DNA from: Paracoccaceae bacterium
GTDB lineage: Bacteria; Pseudomonadota; Alphaproteobacteria; Rhodobacterales; Rhodobacteraceae
NCBI GenBank assembly: GCA_007128135.1
Contig: SKYA01000021.1
Span: forward strand, 1 to 33,616
Direction: 5' to 3'
Length of the DNA stretch: 33,616 nt
Below the pieces are notes generated by a model. That model worked only from the letters and a program-made list of their open reading frames with translations, did no database searches and was not told where the DNA came from. Below are positions 25,836 to 33,616 of the stretch, one piece after another. Made by a program: the position numbers and the translations under genes. Within the stretch, counting starts at the first letter, position 1, and every line of letters starts with the position of its first letter.

Positions 25836-26612
25836 ATGGCAGAAGAGACTTTGGTTCCGGGAATGCCGCCAAGCGTCGCACCACGCGCGCTGAGCGCGGA
25901 TGACCTGAAACAGGCGCTGAGCGCGGGGCTTGCCGATTTCAGGGCGAACCCTGCCTATGGCCTGTTCTTTGCGCTGGTCTATGTGTTGGGCGGGCTGGGG
26001 CTGTGGTTCGGACTGGGGGCTTCGGGGCAACCGGTCTGGTTCGTTCCTATTGCGGCAGGCTTTCCGTTGCTGGCACCCTTCGCGGCTGTGGGGCTCTATG
26101 AAGTCAGCCGTCGGCGCGAGGCTGGCGAAGGCTTGAGCTGGGGGCCGGTGCTGGGTGCGCTCAGGGGACGCGGCGACGGGCAACTGGCACTGATGGCCGT
26201 CACCGTGCTGCTGATCTTCGGTTTCTGGATCATCCTTGCGCGCGGAGTCTTCGCGCTGTTCATGGCCCGCAGCGGGATCGGTTTCGAGAGCCTTGCATTG
26301 CTCTGGTCGGCGGGCGGTGTCTCGATGCTGCTGATTGGCAGTATCATTGGCGGACTGGTCGCGCTGTTCCTGTTCTCGATCACGGTCATCAGCCTGCCGA
26401 TGCTGCTGGACCGGGAAGTTGATTTCGTGACCGCCATGATCACCAGTGTCGAGACCGTGCGCCGGAACGCGAAGGTCATGCTGTCCTGGGCGGCGATCAT
26501 CGCGGGTCTGCTGATCGCGGCGATGATCCCGGCCTTCCTGGGGCTGTTCATCGTGCTGCCGGTGCTGGGGCATGCTACCTGGCATCTCTATCGCCGCGCC
26601 ATTCCGGCCTGA
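25836..26612 (+). CDS. DUF2189 integral membrane protein, copy 1
   Basis: A 258-residue inner-membrane protein with about six predicted spans (roughly residues 40-60, 68-85, 112-140, 155-185, 205-225, 228-250). The DUF2189 pattern is seen in FPLLAPFAAVGLYEVSRR and LPMLLDREVDF.TAMITS, and the C-terminus LGHATWHLYRRA. Function unknown; some relatives are found near cytochrome-oxidase genes. It is a tandem duplicate of the next gene. It has its own promoter candidate and follows the prfB terminator. Confidence 0.85.
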   Translation: MAEETLVPGMPPSVAPRALSADDLKQALSAGLADFRANPAYGLFFALVYVLGGLGLWFGLGASGQPVWFVPIAAGFPLLAPFAAVGLYEVSRRREAGEGLSWGPVLGALRGRGDGQLALMAVTVLLIFGFWIILARGVFALFMARSGIGFESLALLWSAGGVSMLLIGSIIGGLVALFLFSITVISLPMLLDREVDFVTAMITSVETVRRNAKVMLSWAAIIAGLLIAAMIPAFLGLFIVLPVLGHATWHLYRRAIPA

Positions 26613-26620
26613 GTGCCCGC

Positions 26621-26646
26621 AGGCGCGCGGCCAGTGCCGCGCGCCT
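26621..26646. terminator. Perfect hairpin between the two DUF2189 genes
   Basis: AGGCGCGCGGC (26621-26631) pairs perfectly with GCCGCGCGCCT (26636-26646) around loop CAGT. It starts 9 bases past the first gene's stop. No T-run follows, but the stable 11-bp stem with a new promoter at 26658 suggests separate transcripts. Confidence 0.6.
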
Positions 26647-26657
26647 CTGAATAACGC

Positions 26658-26686
26658 TTGCCTCGCGCTTCCCCGCGCCGCTATCG
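26658..26686 (+). promoter_or_regulatory. Promoter candidate of the second DUF2189 gene
   Basis: TTGCCT (26658-26663, preceded by C) and CTATCG (26681-26686) are 17 bases apart, mirroring the promoter before the first copy. It lies 22 bases upstream of the start. Confidence 0.5.
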
Positions 26687-26707
26687 TCGCGCAAAAGGGG
26701 AACCATC

Positions 26708-27493
26708 ATGTCAGACCAGTCCAGAGAATCGCCGAACAGCCTGCCTCCATCCGTCATTCCCGAGCCGCAGACCATCGGCCTTGGCGACCTTGCCGAGATC
26801 CTGAGACTCGGTTTGTCCGATTTCCGCCGCGCGCCGATCTTCGGCATTGCCTTCTCGCTGGTCTATGTGCTGGGCGGGCTGGTGCTCTATGCGGTCTTCC
26901 TCGCCTCGGGGCAAAGCTGGTGGTTCATCCCGATTGCGGTGGGTTTTCCGTTGCTTGCACCCTTTGCCGCGACCGGGCTCTATGAGGTCAGCCGCAGACT
27001 TGAGCAGGGGCTGCCACTCACCTGGGGCGAGGTTGCGGGCTGCGTGCTGGCGCAGAAGGACCGGCAGGTGCCCTCGATGGCCATGGTCATCATGCTGGCC
27101 TTCATGTTCTGGGTCTTTGTGGCGCATACCATCTTCGCGCTGTTCTTCGGCCTGCAGCCCATCACTTCCTCGACCACGGGCATGCTGTTCTCGGGGCCGG
27201 GGCTGATGATGCTGGCCGTGGGCGGGGCGATTGGCGGGGTGATGGCCGCGGTGATGTTCGCGCTGACCGTGATCTCGCTGCCGCTGCTGCTGGATCGCGA
27301 GGTCGATTTCATCACTGCGATGATTACCTCGTTCAATGCGGTCATGCAGAATTTCCGCGTCATGGCGGTCTGGGCGGCGCTGATTGCGGTGCTGCTCTGT
27401 CTTGCGATGCTGCCCTTCTTCCTGGGGTTGTTCATCGTGCTGCCGATGCTGGGTCATGCGACATGGCATCTGTATCGGCGCGCGCTTCCCTGA
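26708..27493 (+). CDS. DUF2189 integral membrane protein, copy 2
   Basis: A 261-residue paralogue of the preceding gene. Shared blocks include ADFRA/SDFRR, FALVYVLGGL/FSLVYVLGGL, FPLLAPFAA, LYEVSRR, LLDREVDF.TAMITS and LGHATWHLYRRA; the N-terminal 30 residues and the central spans differ most. The paralogues diverged enough (many conservative changes) that the duplication is not recent. AAAAGGGG precedes the ATG. A hydrophilic N-terminus is followed by the same spans. Function unknown. Confidence 0.85.
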   Translation: MSDQSRESPNSLPPSVIPEPQTIGLGDLAEILRLGLSDFRRAPIFGIAFSLVYVLGGLVLYAVFLASGQSWWFIPIAVGFPLLAPFAATGLYEVSRRLEQGLPLTWGEVAGCVLAQKDRQVPSMAMVIMLAFMFWVFVAHTIFALFFGLQPITSSTTGMLFSGPGLMMLAVGGAIGGVMAAVMFALTVISLPLLLDREVDFITAMITSFNAVMQNFRVMAVWAALIAVLLCLAMLPFFLGLFIVLPMLGHATWHLYRRALP

Positions 27494-27595
27494 GCCTGCG
27501 CGACAGGGCTGCGTCGCGGGCGCGGAGGGGTCTCGCAGAGGGCTGGACACTTGCGGCAGGGCAGGGCAATCTGACCCCAAAGAAGGGAGTCGCCC

Positions 27596-28036
27596 ATGCC
27601 CGCATCCAAGCGCCGCAGCCTGATCGTGACAGTTTTCGGAGTTGTCGGCATCCTGTGGTTCGCCCTGCACGCGGCCGAATACCTGTTCGAGCGGTTTGAC
27701 GGGCTTTCGGCCCTCACGCCCCTGCCTGCGCCGCTGGGCCTGCCGGAGTTGTTCGACTCGATTCCGCAATGGGCCTCGATTGCCCTGACAGCGACGATAT
27801 GGCTTGGACTTCTGGGAGCGTTCCTGTTGTTGCTGGGTGACCGCGCCTCGGTGCTGGTGCTGTCGCTGACGGTGCTGGCGGCGCTGGTCACGCTGCTTTG
27901 GGGGGTGTTGGCATTCCTGCAGGGTTTCGGGCCCATCGGAGCCATCGATCCGCTGCTCTTTGCGGGCGCGCAGGCGGCCTTTGCCATAGGGATATGGCTT
28001 TGCGCGCGGACCGCCAAGCGCTACGGGATGTTCTGA
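27596..28036 (+). CDS. Hypothetical small membrane protein
   Basis: A 146-residue protein with about four membrane spans (residues ~8-28, ~62-82, ~85-110, ~120-138) joined by short loops. The start is supported by GAAGGGAG upstream. The loop after span 1 (EYLFERFDGLSAL) holds most of the charged residues. I recognise no family; a small-solute transporter subunit or DoxX-like fold cannot be excluded but nothing supports either. Codon use is like the neighbours. It follows the DUF2189 genes after 102 bases, possibly as part of the same unit. Confidence 0.7.
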   Translation: MPASKRRSLIVTVFGVVGILWFALHAAEYLFERFDGLSALTPLPAPLGLPELFDSIPQWASIALTATIWLGLLGAFLLLLGDRASVLVLSLTVLAALVTLLWGVLAFLQGFGPIGAIDPLLFAGAQAAFAIGIWLCARTAKRYGMF

Positions 28037-28061
28037 GCCTGCTTTGCACTGCGCTTCATTT

Positions 28062-28075
28062 CACACGCGCGTGTG
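28062..28075. other. Perfect 14-bp palindrome upstream of cysK
   Basis: CACACGCGCGTGTG equals its own reverse complement. It lies 61 bases before the cysK start, in a 99-base gap. It could be an operator or an alternating purine-pyrimidine structure; GC-rich DNA makes chance palindromes fairly common. Confidence 0.35.
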
Positions 28076-28135
28076 GGGCCGTTGCCTTTTTGAACAACCT
28101 GCCGCAGGGTGCCGCTGCAAGAACCGGAGCCTGAC

Positions 28136-29173
28136 ATGACGATACATGCCGCCCTATCAGAGGCCATCGGCAACACGCCACTCATCCGCCTGAACAAGGC
28201 CAGTTCCGAAACAGGCTGCGAGATACTGGGCAAGGCGGAATTCCTCAACCCCGGCCAGTCGGTGAAGGACCGCGCGGCACTCTATATCATCCGCGATGCC
28301 CTGGCGCACGGGGCCCTGCGGCCCGGTGGCACGATTGTCGAGGGCACGGCCGGCAATACCGGAATCGGGCTGGCGCTGGTCGGGGCCTCGCTGGGTTTTC
28401 GCACGGTGATCGTGATTCCCGAGACCCAGAGCCAGGAAAAGAAGGACATGCTGCGGCTGGCCGGGGCCGAACTGGTCGAGGTTCCCGCCGCGCCCTATCG
28501 CAACCCGAACAATTATGTCCGCTATTCGGGTCGCCTTGCCGAGGCGTTGGCAGGAACCGAGCCCAATGGCGCGATCTGGGCCAACCAGTTCGACAATGTG
28601 GCCAATCGCCAGGCCCATGTCGAGACCACCGGCCCCGAGATATGGCAGCAGACCGGGGGCCGCGTCGATGGCTTCATCTGCGCGGTAGGCTCGGGCGGCA
28701 CGCTCGCGGGCGTGGCACAGGTGCTGCAACCCAGGGGCGTGAAGATCGGGCTGGCCGACCCGATGGGTGCTGCACTTTACAGCTTCTACACCACCGGTGA
28801 ATTCAGATCCGAAGGTGACTCGATCACCGAAGGGATCGGGCAGGGGCGGATCACCGCAAATCTCGAGGGGTTCACGCCCGATTTCTGCGCCCAGATTCCC
28901 GACGCAGAGGCGCTGCCGATTGTCTTTGACCTGCTGGCCGAAGAGGGGTTGTGCCTGGGCGGGTCGTCGGGGGTGAATGTTGCGGGTGCGATCCGCATGG
29001 CGCGCGAGATGGGGCCGGGCCATACCATCGTGACCATCCTGTGCGACTACGGCACGCGCTACCAGTCCAAGCTGTTCAACCCGGACTTCCTGCGCGGCAA
29101 GGGCCTGCCCGTGCCCCAGTGGATGGAGCGCGCGCCGCGCACGATGCCGGATGTCTTCGAGGATCAGATCTGA
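28136..29173 (+). CDS. cysK: Cysteine synthase A, O-acetylserine (thiol) lyase
   Basis: Makes cysteine from O-acetylserine and sulfide with PLP. K44 in QSVKDRAALYI is the cofactor lysine, EGTAGNTGIGLA is the substrate-binding loop, and GSGGTLAGV the phosphate-binding loop; the end (GGSSGVNVAGAIRMA) also fits. At 345 residues it is about 20 longer than E. coli CysK, with the extra at the C-terminus (FNPDFLRGKGLPVPQWM), a form common in this order. CysM is less likely because of the overall match. The start has GGAG eight bases upstream. It ends two bases before the MscS gene, indicating one transcript. Confidence 0.92.
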   Translation: MTIHAALSEAIGNTPLIRLNKASSETGCEILGKAEFLNPGQSVKDRAALYIIRDALAHGALRPGGTIVEGTAGNTGIGLALVGASLGFRTVIVIPETQSQEKKDMLRLAGAELVEVPAAPYRNPNNYVRYSGRLAEALAGTEPNGAIWANQFDNVANRQAHVETTGPEIWQQTGGRVDGFICAVGSGGTLAGVAQVLQPRGVKIGLADPMGAALYSFYTTGEFRSEGDSITEGIGQGRITANLEGFTPDFCAQIPDAEALPIVFDLLAEEGLCLGGSSGVNVAGAIRMAREMGPGHTIVTILCDYGTRYQSKLFNPDFLRGKGLPVPQWMERAPRTMPDVFEDQI

Positions 29174-29175
29174 AC

Positions 29176-31629
29176 ATGCTGCGACGGGGTCTTGCCGCTC
29201 TTTGTCTTATGCTGTGTCTCGGTCTTGCCGGCGCGGTGGTGCTGCCGGGTGCGGGAGTGGCGCAGACGGGCAATCAAGTCGCGGCACCCGACTACGATGC
29301 ATGGCGCAGCTTTGCCGAGCGCGTCGAGCGGGTGTTGGATGCGCCCATGGCGTCGGATGGGCTGCTGACCGAGCTGCGCGCGGAACTGGTGGCCTATCGA
29401 ACGCGCTTTCTGGCCGCGCAGGATACGAATACCAGCCGCATCGCCACGCTTCGCGAGCAGATCAATGCGCTTGGCCCACCTCCCGAGGAAGGCGTGTCCG
29501 AGGCTCCCGACCTGGCCGCGCGCCGGGCGGAGCTGGCCGAGCAGCTGACCACGCTGCAGGCCCCGGGCATTGCTGCGCAGGAAGCCTTTCGCCGCGCTGA
29601 CGGGCTTATCAGGCAGATTGACACCACCTTGCGCGAGAGGCAGGCCGAGGCGCTGCTGACACTCTGGCCCTCGCCGCTCAACCCGGTCAACTGGGTCGCA
29701 GCGGTCGATGCCATCTGGGGGACGACCTTCACCTTCGGCACCCAGATCGTCGGCGCGCTGGATGACCCGGCACGGATGCGCGAGTTCCGCTCCAACATGC
29801 CGGTGGTGATCCTGCTGTTGCTGCTGTCGGGTTTCGTGCTGATGCGCGGAAGGGCCTGGATCGAGAAGGTGGTCACGCGGCTGCTGGACGAAGGCGGTGC
29901 GCAGCGCAGCAAGCGCCTGCTGGCGCAGCTGATGTCGCTGACGCAGATCATCGTGCCGGTTGCGGCTGTCTTCGCGCTGAGCCTTGCCATCGAAACGACC
30001 TCGCTCTTTGGTGACATCGGTTCGGCCCTGACCGGTGCCATGGTCTATGCCGGGATCGGGTATTTCACGGCGCGCTGGGCCGGGCGGCAGATGTTCCCGA
30101 TTCGCGAAAGCAGTGTTTCCTTGCTGCGGCTGCCGGCACCGCGACGCCGCGAGGGCCGGCTGATGTCGAACCTCGTCGGGCTGTCGCTGGCCATATTCTT
30201 CATCGGGCGGGCCTATCTGGACCCGGCGCTGCACTCGGATGCGGCGAATGCCGTGATCGCCTTTCCGCTGATGGTTCTGGCCGGGATCGTGCTGTTTCGT
30301 CTGGGCGCGCTGCTGTCGATGCATTTCCGCCTGAGCCTGACGGACGATCAGGAAACACGCTTCTTTGACCGCGTGATCGGGGCGCTTGGCAAGATTGCCA
30401 TGGCGATCGGGCTGGGCTCGCCTGTCTTCGCGGCCGTGGGCTATGTGCAGGCCGCACAGGCGATGCTGTTCCCGGCCATAATGTCGCTGGGGATGATCAC
30501 GGCACTGATCTTCCTGACCGAATTCGTCAGTGACACCTATGACAGCCTGACCCGGCGCGGCCCGGATGACCCCGATGCACTGATCCCTGCGCTGATCAAT
30601 TTCGCGCTGGTGTTGCTGTCGCTGCCGCTATTCGCGCTGATCTGGGGCATGCGGCTAACCGAACTGCTCGAGTTCCTGCAGATTATGCGCGAGGGCTTTA
30701 CCCTGGGCGAGACCCGGATCGCGCCGGGCAACATCCTGAGCTTCGTCATCGTCTTTACCATCGGCTATGTGCTGACGCGCATGGTGCAGGGGGCGCTGGG
30801 CAGTTCGGTGCTGCCCAAGACCAGGATCGACAAGGGCGGGCAGAAGGCCATCATCTCGGGCACGGGGTATATCGGGATTTTCGCGGCCGCGCTGGTGGCG
30901 ATCTCGACCGCCGGGATCGACCTGTCGGGGCTGGCGATCGTTGCGGGCGCGCTCTCGGTCGGGATCGGCTTTGGCCTGCAGAATATCGTGTCGAACTTCA
31001 TTTCCGGCGTGATCCTGCTGATCGAGCGCCCGGTGGCCGAGGGTGACTGGATCGAGGTGGGCAACACGATGGGGATCGTGCGCGCGATCTCGGTGCGCTC
31101 GACCCGGATCGAGACCTTTGATCGCACGGATGTCATCGTGCCCAATGCCGATCTGATCTCGGGCACCGTGACAAACTGGACGCGCTACAGTTCGCTCGGA
31201 CGCATCACGATCAAGGTGGGTGTGGCCTATGGCTCCGACACGCGCAAGGTCGAGCGCATCCTCAAGGAGATCGGCGATGCGCAGCCACTGGCGCTGCTGG
31301 ATCCGCCGCCTTCGGTCATCTTCAATGATTTCGGTGCCGATGCGCTGGAGTTCGAGATGCGGATGGTGCTGAGCGATGTGGCATTCGGGCTGTCCGTGCG
31401 CACCGAGATTCGTCACCAGATTGCCGAGCGGTTCCGCGAGGAGGGAATCGAGATTCCCTTTGCGCAGCGCGATATCTGGCTGCGAAACCCCGAGGTGCTG
31501 CGCGGCGAGCCCCCCGCGCCGCCGCCCCCGCCCGAGAGTTTCGAGCAGCGCGAGCCTACCGAGGAATTGCGCCGCGATGACATTCGCGAGGTGATGGAGG
31601 CGCAAAGCGAAGACGACACATCCCGCTGA
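29176..31629 (+). CDS. DUF3772/MscS-type mechanosensitive channel
   Basis: A large inner-membrane channel (817 residues) that opens under membrane tension to release solutes after osmotic downshock. A signal-like N-terminus is followed by a periplasmic DUF3772 region (about residues 35-165, with repeated RxELAEQLTTLQ-type helices), many membrane spans, then the MscS pore and beta domain near residues 580-690: GLAIVAGALSVGIGFGLQNI and the channel loop NFISGVILLIERPV, then the SVRSTRIETFDRTDVIVPNA core. The C-terminus has a Pro-rich tail (PPAPPPPPESFE). The ATG is two bases after the cysK stop with only a weak ribosome-binding site (GAGGAT), so translation is probably coupled to cysK. Confidence 0.9.
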   Translation: MLRRGLAALCLMLCLGLAGAVVLPGAGVAQTGNQVAAPDYDAWRSFAERVERVLDAPMASDGLLTELRAELVAYRTRFLAAQDTNTSRIATLREQINALGPPPEEGVSEAPDLAARRAELAEQLTTLQAPGIAAQEAFRRADGLIRQIDTTLRERQAEALLTLWPSPLNPVNWVAAVDAIWGTTFTFGTQIVGALDDPARMREFRSNMPVVILLLLLSGFVLMRGRAWIEKVVTRLLDEGGAQRSKRLLAQLMSLTQIIVPVAAVFALSLAIETTSLFGDIGSALTGAMVYAGIGYFTARWAGRQMFPIRESSVSLLRLPAPRRREGRLMSNLVGLSLAIFFIGRAYLDPALHSDAANAVIAFPLMVLAGIVLFRLGALLSMHFRLSLTDDQETRFFDRVIGALGKIAMAIGLGSPVFAAVGYVQAAQAMLFPAIMSLGMITALIFLTEFVSDTYDSLTRRGPDDPDALIPALINFALVLLSLPLFALIWGMRLTELLEFLQIMREGFTLGETRIAPGNILSFVIVFTIGYVLTRMVQGALGSSVLPKTRIDKGGQKAIISGTGYIGIFAAALVAISTAGIDLSGLAIVAGALSVGIGFGLQNIVSNFISGVILLIERPVAEGDWIEVGNTMGIVRAISVRSTRIETFDRTDVIVPNADLISGTVTNWTRYSSLGRITIKVGVAYGSDTRKVERILKEIGDAQPLALLDPPPSVIFNDFGADALEFEMRMVLSDVAFGLSVRTEIRHQIAERFREEGIEIPFAQRDIWLRNPEVLRGEPPAPPPPPESFEQREPTEELRRDDIREVMEAQSEDDTSR

Positions 31630-31650
31630 TTGCAGTATTGCGCGACGCTC

Positions 31651-31679
31651 TTGCGGGAACCGGGTCCATGGCGTATATG
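31651..31679 (+). promoter_or_regulatory. Promoter of the COG0523 gene
   Basis: TTGCGG (31651-31656) and TATATG (31674-31679) are 17 bases apart and 29 bases from the start codon. The -10 overlaps the Zur-like operator, as expected for repression. Confidence 0.5.
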
Positions 31680-31696
31680 ATATGTTATATCATAAC
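31676..31696 (+). promoter_or_regulatory. Zur-like operator upstream of the COG0523 gene
   Basis: Two overlapping palindromes: TATGATAT (31676-31683) with ATATCATA (31687-31694), and GTTAT (31684-31688) with ATAAC (31692-31696). The GTTATAnnATAAC-type core in AT-rich DNA resembles the known bacterial Zur box. It covers the -10 element and ends 11 bases before the ATG. Identification rests on sequence resemblance and the gene it controls. Confidence 0.6.
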
Positions 31697-31707
31697 GTGA
31701 GGATGCC

Positions 31708-32934
31708 ATGTCGAACGCTCTTCAGGGCAATGACGCCCGCCGTTTGCCGGTGACTGTGCTCTCCGGGTTTCTCGGTGCAGGCAAGACAACGCTGCTCAAC
31801 CATGTGCTCAACAATCGTGACGGGCGGCGCGTGGCGGTGATTGTGAACGACATGTCCGAGGTGAATATCGACGCGGACCTGATTGAGGCCGGGGTGGACC
31901 TGAAGCGCGGCGAGGAAAAGCTGGTCGAGATGTCCAATGGCTGCATCTGTTGCACCCTGCGCGACGACCTGCTGGCCGAGGTGCGCAGGCTGGCCGCCGA
32001 AGGGCGCTTCGACTACCTGCTGATCGAATCGACCGGCATCTCCGAGCCGATGCCCGTCGCTGCAACCTTCGAGTTCCGCGACGAGGCGGGCGACAGCCTG
32101 ATGGATGTCGCGCGGCTCGACACGATGGTGACTGTGGTCGATGCGGTCAATCTGCTCGGGGATTTCTCGAGCCATGATTTCCTGTCAGATCGGGGCGAGA
32201 CCCTGGGCGAGGAGGACTCGCGCACGCTGGTCAATCTGCTGACCGACCAGATCGAGTTTGCCGATGTGATCGTACTGAACAAGATAACGGATGCAGGGCC
32301 CGAGCGCACGGAAGCAGCGCGCAAGATCATCAAGGCGCTCAACCCCGATGCCGATCTGATCGAAACCGATTTCGCGCATGTGCCCGGCCAGCGCATCTTC
32401 GACACGGGCCAGTTCGATTTCGAGACCGCCCACGAGCACCCGCTCTGGGCGAAGGAACTCTATGGTTTCGCTGATCATGTGCCCGAGACCGAGGAATATG
32501 GGGTCAGCAGCTTTGTCTATCGCGCGCGCCGTCCGTTTCACCCGGCAAGGATTCACGCAGCGCTCAATGGCGAATTGCCCGGCGTGATTCGTGCCAAGGG
32601 GCATTTCTGGATTGCCACCCGGCCCAACTGGGTTGCCGAATTCTCGCTGGCGGGGGCCATGTCCAGCGTGGCGCCTCTGGGCGGCTGGTGGGCCGCTGTC
32701 CCACGCGAGCGCTGGCCCGATCATGCTGAAGCGCTTGAGAAAATGCGCGAGAACTGGGTCGAGCCCTGGGGCGACCGGCGGCAGGAACTGGTCTTCATCG
32801 GCGCGGGAATGGACCGCGCTGCGCTGACCGCACAGCTTGACGCCTCCCTGATCGAGGCTGCGGATTTCACACCTGAGGCGTGGCGCGAGCTGGACGACCC
32901 TTTCCCGCAATGGGGTCAGCGCAAGGTGGCGTGA
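31708..32934 (+). CDS. COG0523 (CobW-type) GTPase, probable zinc metallochaperone
   Basis: A 408-residue G3E-family GTPase. Walker [10 protein letters not shown] is at residues 20-28, the metal-binding CxCC motif (C79-I-C-C82) follows in NGCICC, Walker B lies in LLIESTG, and NKITDAG is the guanine-specificity loop (NKxD). The C-terminal CobW_C domain (about 275-395) includes [25 protein letters not shown]0523 members regulated by Zur (ZigA/ZagA-like) deliver zinc to enzymes during starvation; CobW for cobalamin is the alternative, but there are no cobalamin genes here. It stands behind a Zur-like operator and promoter. DUF6525 starts three bases after the stop. Confidence 0.88.
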   Translation: MSNALQGNDARRLPVTVLSGFLGAGKTTLLNHVLNNRDGRRVAVIVNDMSEVNIDADLIEAGVDLKRGEEKLVEMSNGCICCTLRDDLLAEVRRLAAEGRFDYLLIESTGISEPMPVAATFEFRDEAGDSLMDVARLDTMVTVVDAVNLLGDFSSHDFLSDRGETLGEEDSRTLVNLLTDQIEFADVIVLNKITDAGPERTEAARKIIKALNPDADLIETDFAHVPGQRIFDTGQFDFETAHEHPLWAKELYGFADHVPETEEYGVSSFVYRARRPFHPARIHAALNGELPGVIRAKGHFWIATRPNWVAEFSLAGAMSSVAPLGGWWAAVPRERWPDHAEALEKMRENWVEPWGDRRQELVFIGAGMDRAALTAQLDASLIEAADFTPEAWRELDDPFPQWGQRKVA

Positions 32935-32937
32935 GCG

Positions 32938-33249
32938 ATGCGGCGCAATACAGTAACGGGCTTGCGTCGCAGGCATGGGTCGATGGCGCAATTCGACCGG
33001 CTGCCCGCCGAATTGCGGCACTGGCTGGCCGGTGCCGCGCTTCCCTGGAGCGCGCAATCCGCCCTGCAGCTGTGGCGGCGCCATCTGCGCGCGACGAGGG
33101 GCGATGTCATGGCCGCAAGGGCGGCGCTGGACCGTGCGGAGGCGCGGCTTCTGGCGCGCGACGCAGGCCATATCTGGGGGCCATTGCACCCGGCTGCCTG
33201 CCCGACCGGGCCCGCTACTGGCGCAGTCGCTCCAGCAGGGCCGCGTTGA
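32938..33249 (+). CDS. DUF6525 family protein
   Basis: A 103-residue basic protein. The core FDRLPAELRHWLAGAALPWS followed by ALDRAEARLLARDAG matches DUF6525 proteins I know from Rhodobacterales; function unknown. It starts three bases after the cobW stop and so is probably under the same Zur-like control. Its last 35 bases overlap the 3' end of the transglycosylase gene on the other strand; the C-terminal ~20 residues (ACPTGPATGAVAPAGPR) are low-complexity and may be an extension. Starting at the second Met (residue 16) is possible. Confidence 0.7.
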   Translation: MRRNTVTGLRRRHGSMAQFDRLPAELRHWLAGAALPWSAQSALQLWRRHLRATRGDVMAARAALDRAEARLLARDAGHIWGPLHPAACPTGPATGAVAPAGPR

Positions 33250-33616
33250 TATAGCCATCGGGTGGCAGGCCGTTCGCGCGCTGCCACGCCTGCACGGCGG
33301 CGACCGATGCAGGACCGAGCCGCCCGTCAATCCCGGCGGTGTCATGGCCCAGCGCATTGAGCCGTCGCTGCAACTCGGTGCGCTCGGCCAGTGTAAGCGC
33401 CCGGTCGCCGCGTGGCCATTGGCCGCGCAGCGGGCCCGCGCCGCGCAGCCGGTCGGAGAGATGCCCCAGCGCGAGAACATAGGCGTCCGAGATGTTGTAT
33501 TCCTTCAGCACGTCGTAATTGGCATAGGCCAGAAAGGCCGGGCCGGTCGCCCCTCCGGGCAGGATCAGGCGAGAGGTTCCCTGCGGCAGGCGCCCGCCCC
33601 CGGCGGGCGCCATCCC
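33215..33616 (-). CDS. Lytic murein transglycosylase, 3' end (partial)
   Basis: Only the last ~130 residues are in the window; the gene runs off the right edge. The catalytic part ends LILPGGATGPAFLAYANYDVLKEYN, then SDAYVLALGHLSDRLRG, matching SLT_2/MltB-type enzymes that cut glycan strands to anhydromuramic ends. A peptidoglycan-binding domain follows (LTLAERTELQRRLNALGHDT.. DGRLGPASVAAVQAWQRANG), a typical C-terminal module. The catalytic Glu lies outside the window. It overlaps DUF6525 in a convergent arrangement. Confidence 0.85.
   Translation of the reverse strand, partial: GMAPAGGGRLPQGTSRLILPGGATGPAFLAYANYDVLKEYNISDAYVLALGHLSDRLRGAGPLRGQWPRGDRALTLAERTELQRRLNALGHDTAGIDGRLGPASVAAVQAWQRANGLPPDGYINAALLERLRQ

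Noticed and set aside
1-33616. tRNA or rRNA genes, CRISPR arrays, insertion sequences, prophage genes, toxin-antitoxin or defence systems
   Set aside because: None was recognised on either strand; there are no regularly spaced repeats and no transposase, integrase or nuclease-type proteins.

Overview
The window reads as chromosomal DNA from a GC-rich alphaproteobacterium of the order Rhodobacterales (Rhodobacter/Roseobacter relatives). The main pointers are a pyruvate dehydrogenase E1-beta subunit with its own lipoyl domain, a Hint-domain protein and a DUF6525 protein of types common in that group, and the high-GC codon usage of every gene. I see no tRNA, rRNA, CRISPR array, insertion sequence or prophage, and no gene-free stretch longer than about 250 bases. 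It looks like core genome with a few accessory genes.

Layout. Bases 46-2344 (+): nadD and a PBP4-type D-Ala-D-Ala carboxypeptidase. Bases 2507-6219 (-): the pdhA-pdhB-pdhC operon, with a near-perfect 22-bp palindrome just ahead of pdhA. Bases 6335-10953 (-): a two-domain universal stress protein, a Hint-domain protein, a DUF2147 protein, a BCCT osmolyte transporter and a one-domain universal stress protein that probably shares an operon with BCCT. Bases 11156-18868 (+): an SDR-fold protein whose catalytic Tyr and Lys are replaced, then a branched-chain-amino-acid-type ABC importer (livG-H-M-K-F) running directly into an acyl-CoA ligase. Bases 18912-19772 (-): a membrane-anchored DsbA-like protein. 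Bases 20016-25703 (+): amidase amiC, a DUF3833 lipoprotein, mrcA (PBP1A) and prfB. Bases 25836-28036 (+): two tandem DUF2189 membrane proteins and a small membrane protein. Bases 28136-31629 (+): cysK and a DUF3772/MscS channel. Bases 31708-33249 (+): a COG0523 (CobW-type) GTPase behind a Zur-like operator, then DUF6525. The right edge (-) holds the 3' end of a lytic transglycosylase gene.

Themes. Cell-wall metabolism recurs: carboxypeptidase, amidase, PBP1A and transglycosylase. The liv cluster plus ligase looks like a self-contained route that imports a carboxylic acid and activates it as a CoA thioester; the substrate cannot be read from sequence. The cobW locus looks like a zinc-starvation response gene. 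I found no clearly new multi-gene system. The most interesting signals are regulatory or local: the Zur-like operator, a 12-bp inverted repeat with a ribosome-binding-like loop ahead of livG, the pdhA palindrome, the SDR with substituted catalytic residues, and two copies of a probable dispersed intergenic repeat.
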